64,000 nucleotides of DNA, taken from positions 62,001-126,000 of the forward strand of contig JAUIDD010000003.1 of NCBI GenBank assembly GCA_030429175.1. Reading direction: 5' to 3'. Positions 63,657-64,000 of the stretch are shown here, piece after piece. The notes beneath the pieces are model-generated. The model searched no databases. It was not told where the DNA came from and saw only the letters and a list, made by a program, of their open reading frames with translations. How positions within the stretch are numbered: position 1 is the first letter of the stretch; each line of letters starts with the position of its first letter. The DNA comes from Gammaproteobacteria bacterium. Lineage in GTDB: Bacteria; Pseudomonadota; Gammaproteobacteria; Coxiellales; Coxiellaceae. The position numbers were made by a program, and so were the translations under genes.

Positions 63657-64000
63657 TGTTAGAACCAGCCCTTCTTGTACTCGAAACACTTATTAATAAG
63701 TGCCTATCTAACGATTTACAAACACTGGCGCGTCTGCAAGAACTTGAAGGCAAAACTATAAAATTAGATATCACCGATTGGCGTTTAAATTTTTTTATTG
63801 TTGCAAAACATAATGGTGTGGCATGTCGTAAGAATAGTAATGGCGAACCAGATACCATCATCAGCGGCAGCTTACAAAATTTATGTAAAGTTGGTATCGC
63901 ACAGGATAAACAGCAAGCGATTAAACAACATAAAATTCAATTTAGTGGTGATGCACATACTGGGATTGCCATGCAACAAGTCTTATCTAACCTTGATATC
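63656..64000 (+). CDS. ubiJ: Ubiquinone synthesis accessory protein UbiJ (3' end outside window)
   Basis: Starts in the TAATG overlap with ubiE and stays open to the right edge (115 residues). [17 protein letters not shown] followed by an SCP2-like lipid-binding domain (LQELEGKTIKLDITDWRLNFFIV; ISGSLQNLCKV; IQFSGDAHTGIAMQQVL) is the UbiJ N terminus. UbiJ with UbiK scaffolds the aerobic ubiquinone complex. ubiB would be expected next. Confidence 0.9.
   Translation, partial: MLEPALLVLETLINKCLSNDLQTLARLQELEGKTIKLDITDWRLNFFIVAKHNGVACRKNSNGEPDTIISGSLQNLCKVGIAQDKQQAIKQHKIQFSGDAHTGIAMQQVLSNLDI

Overview
The window looks like a chromosomal segment of a low-GC gammaproteobacterium with an intracellular or host-associated lifestyle, most like Legionellales (Legionella, Coxiella, Berkiella relatives). 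Reasons: ordinary gammaproteobacterial core genes (ubiA, gmhB, fmt, dprA-smg-topA, tsaC, an ftsN-like gene-hslV-hslU, ubiE-ubiJ) are separated by large lineage-specific proteins with eukaryotic-type domains (ankyrin, NUDIX, bZIP). Three small genes of unknown function share a direct repeat upstream that resembles the PmrA box used for type IVB effectors in that order. The order-level assignment is inference from layout and composition.

Region 1 (1-8430) is a small natural-product locus. A leftward operon encodes an SHMT-fold PLP enzyme, an MbtH protein, a JmjC/cupin oxygenase, a ThDP 2-oxoacid decarboxylase, a P-loop phosphotransferase-like protein and an NRPS that runs off the left edge. The NRPS has an adenylation domain interrupted by an oxidase domain. 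A divergent leucine/phenylalanine-type dehydrogenase faces the operon. A coherent hypothesis is amino acid to 2-oxoacid to aldehyde to a beta-hydroxy amino acid, which is then activated, oxidised and perhaps phosphorylated. Region 2 (8.5-11.9 kb) holds a secreted helical protein and a membrane EAL phosphodiesterase with a degenerate GGDEF domain.

Region 3 (11.9-25.7 kb) is one leftward type IVb pilus operon: ATPase, platform protein, three prepilins, a 1343-residue membrane protein of unknown role, TcpQ/PilL-like protein, secretin, PilO-like, PilP-like with a SPOR end, and an OmpA-like lipoprotein. No prepilin peptidase is in the window. Region 4 (26-33.7 kb) has two small helical proteins with the shared promoter repeat, an L,D-transpeptidase, a giant ankyrin/NUDIX protein, and a 203-residue protein carrying a CNC/Maf-like bZIP domain, which is very unusual for a bacterium.

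Region 5 (33.7-48.7 kb) is mostly core metabolism: ubiA, gmhB, a transporter, fmt, dprA, smg, topA, tsaC and a Rieske oxygenase. Between them lie a candidate leader RNA, a frameshifted acylphosphatase relic, an AAA ATPase preceded by three 55-bp hairpin repeats, and two effector-like orphans. Region 6 (48.7-52.4 kb) is a 1233-residue protein made of about 28 exact 18-residue repeats followed by about 26 17-residue repeats. Region 7 (52.6-64 kb) has an OmpR/EnvZ-type pair, two DUF945/YdgA paralogues, an ftsN-like gene, hslVU behind a textbook heat-shock promoter, a large orphan, and ubiE-ubiJ (cut at the right edge).
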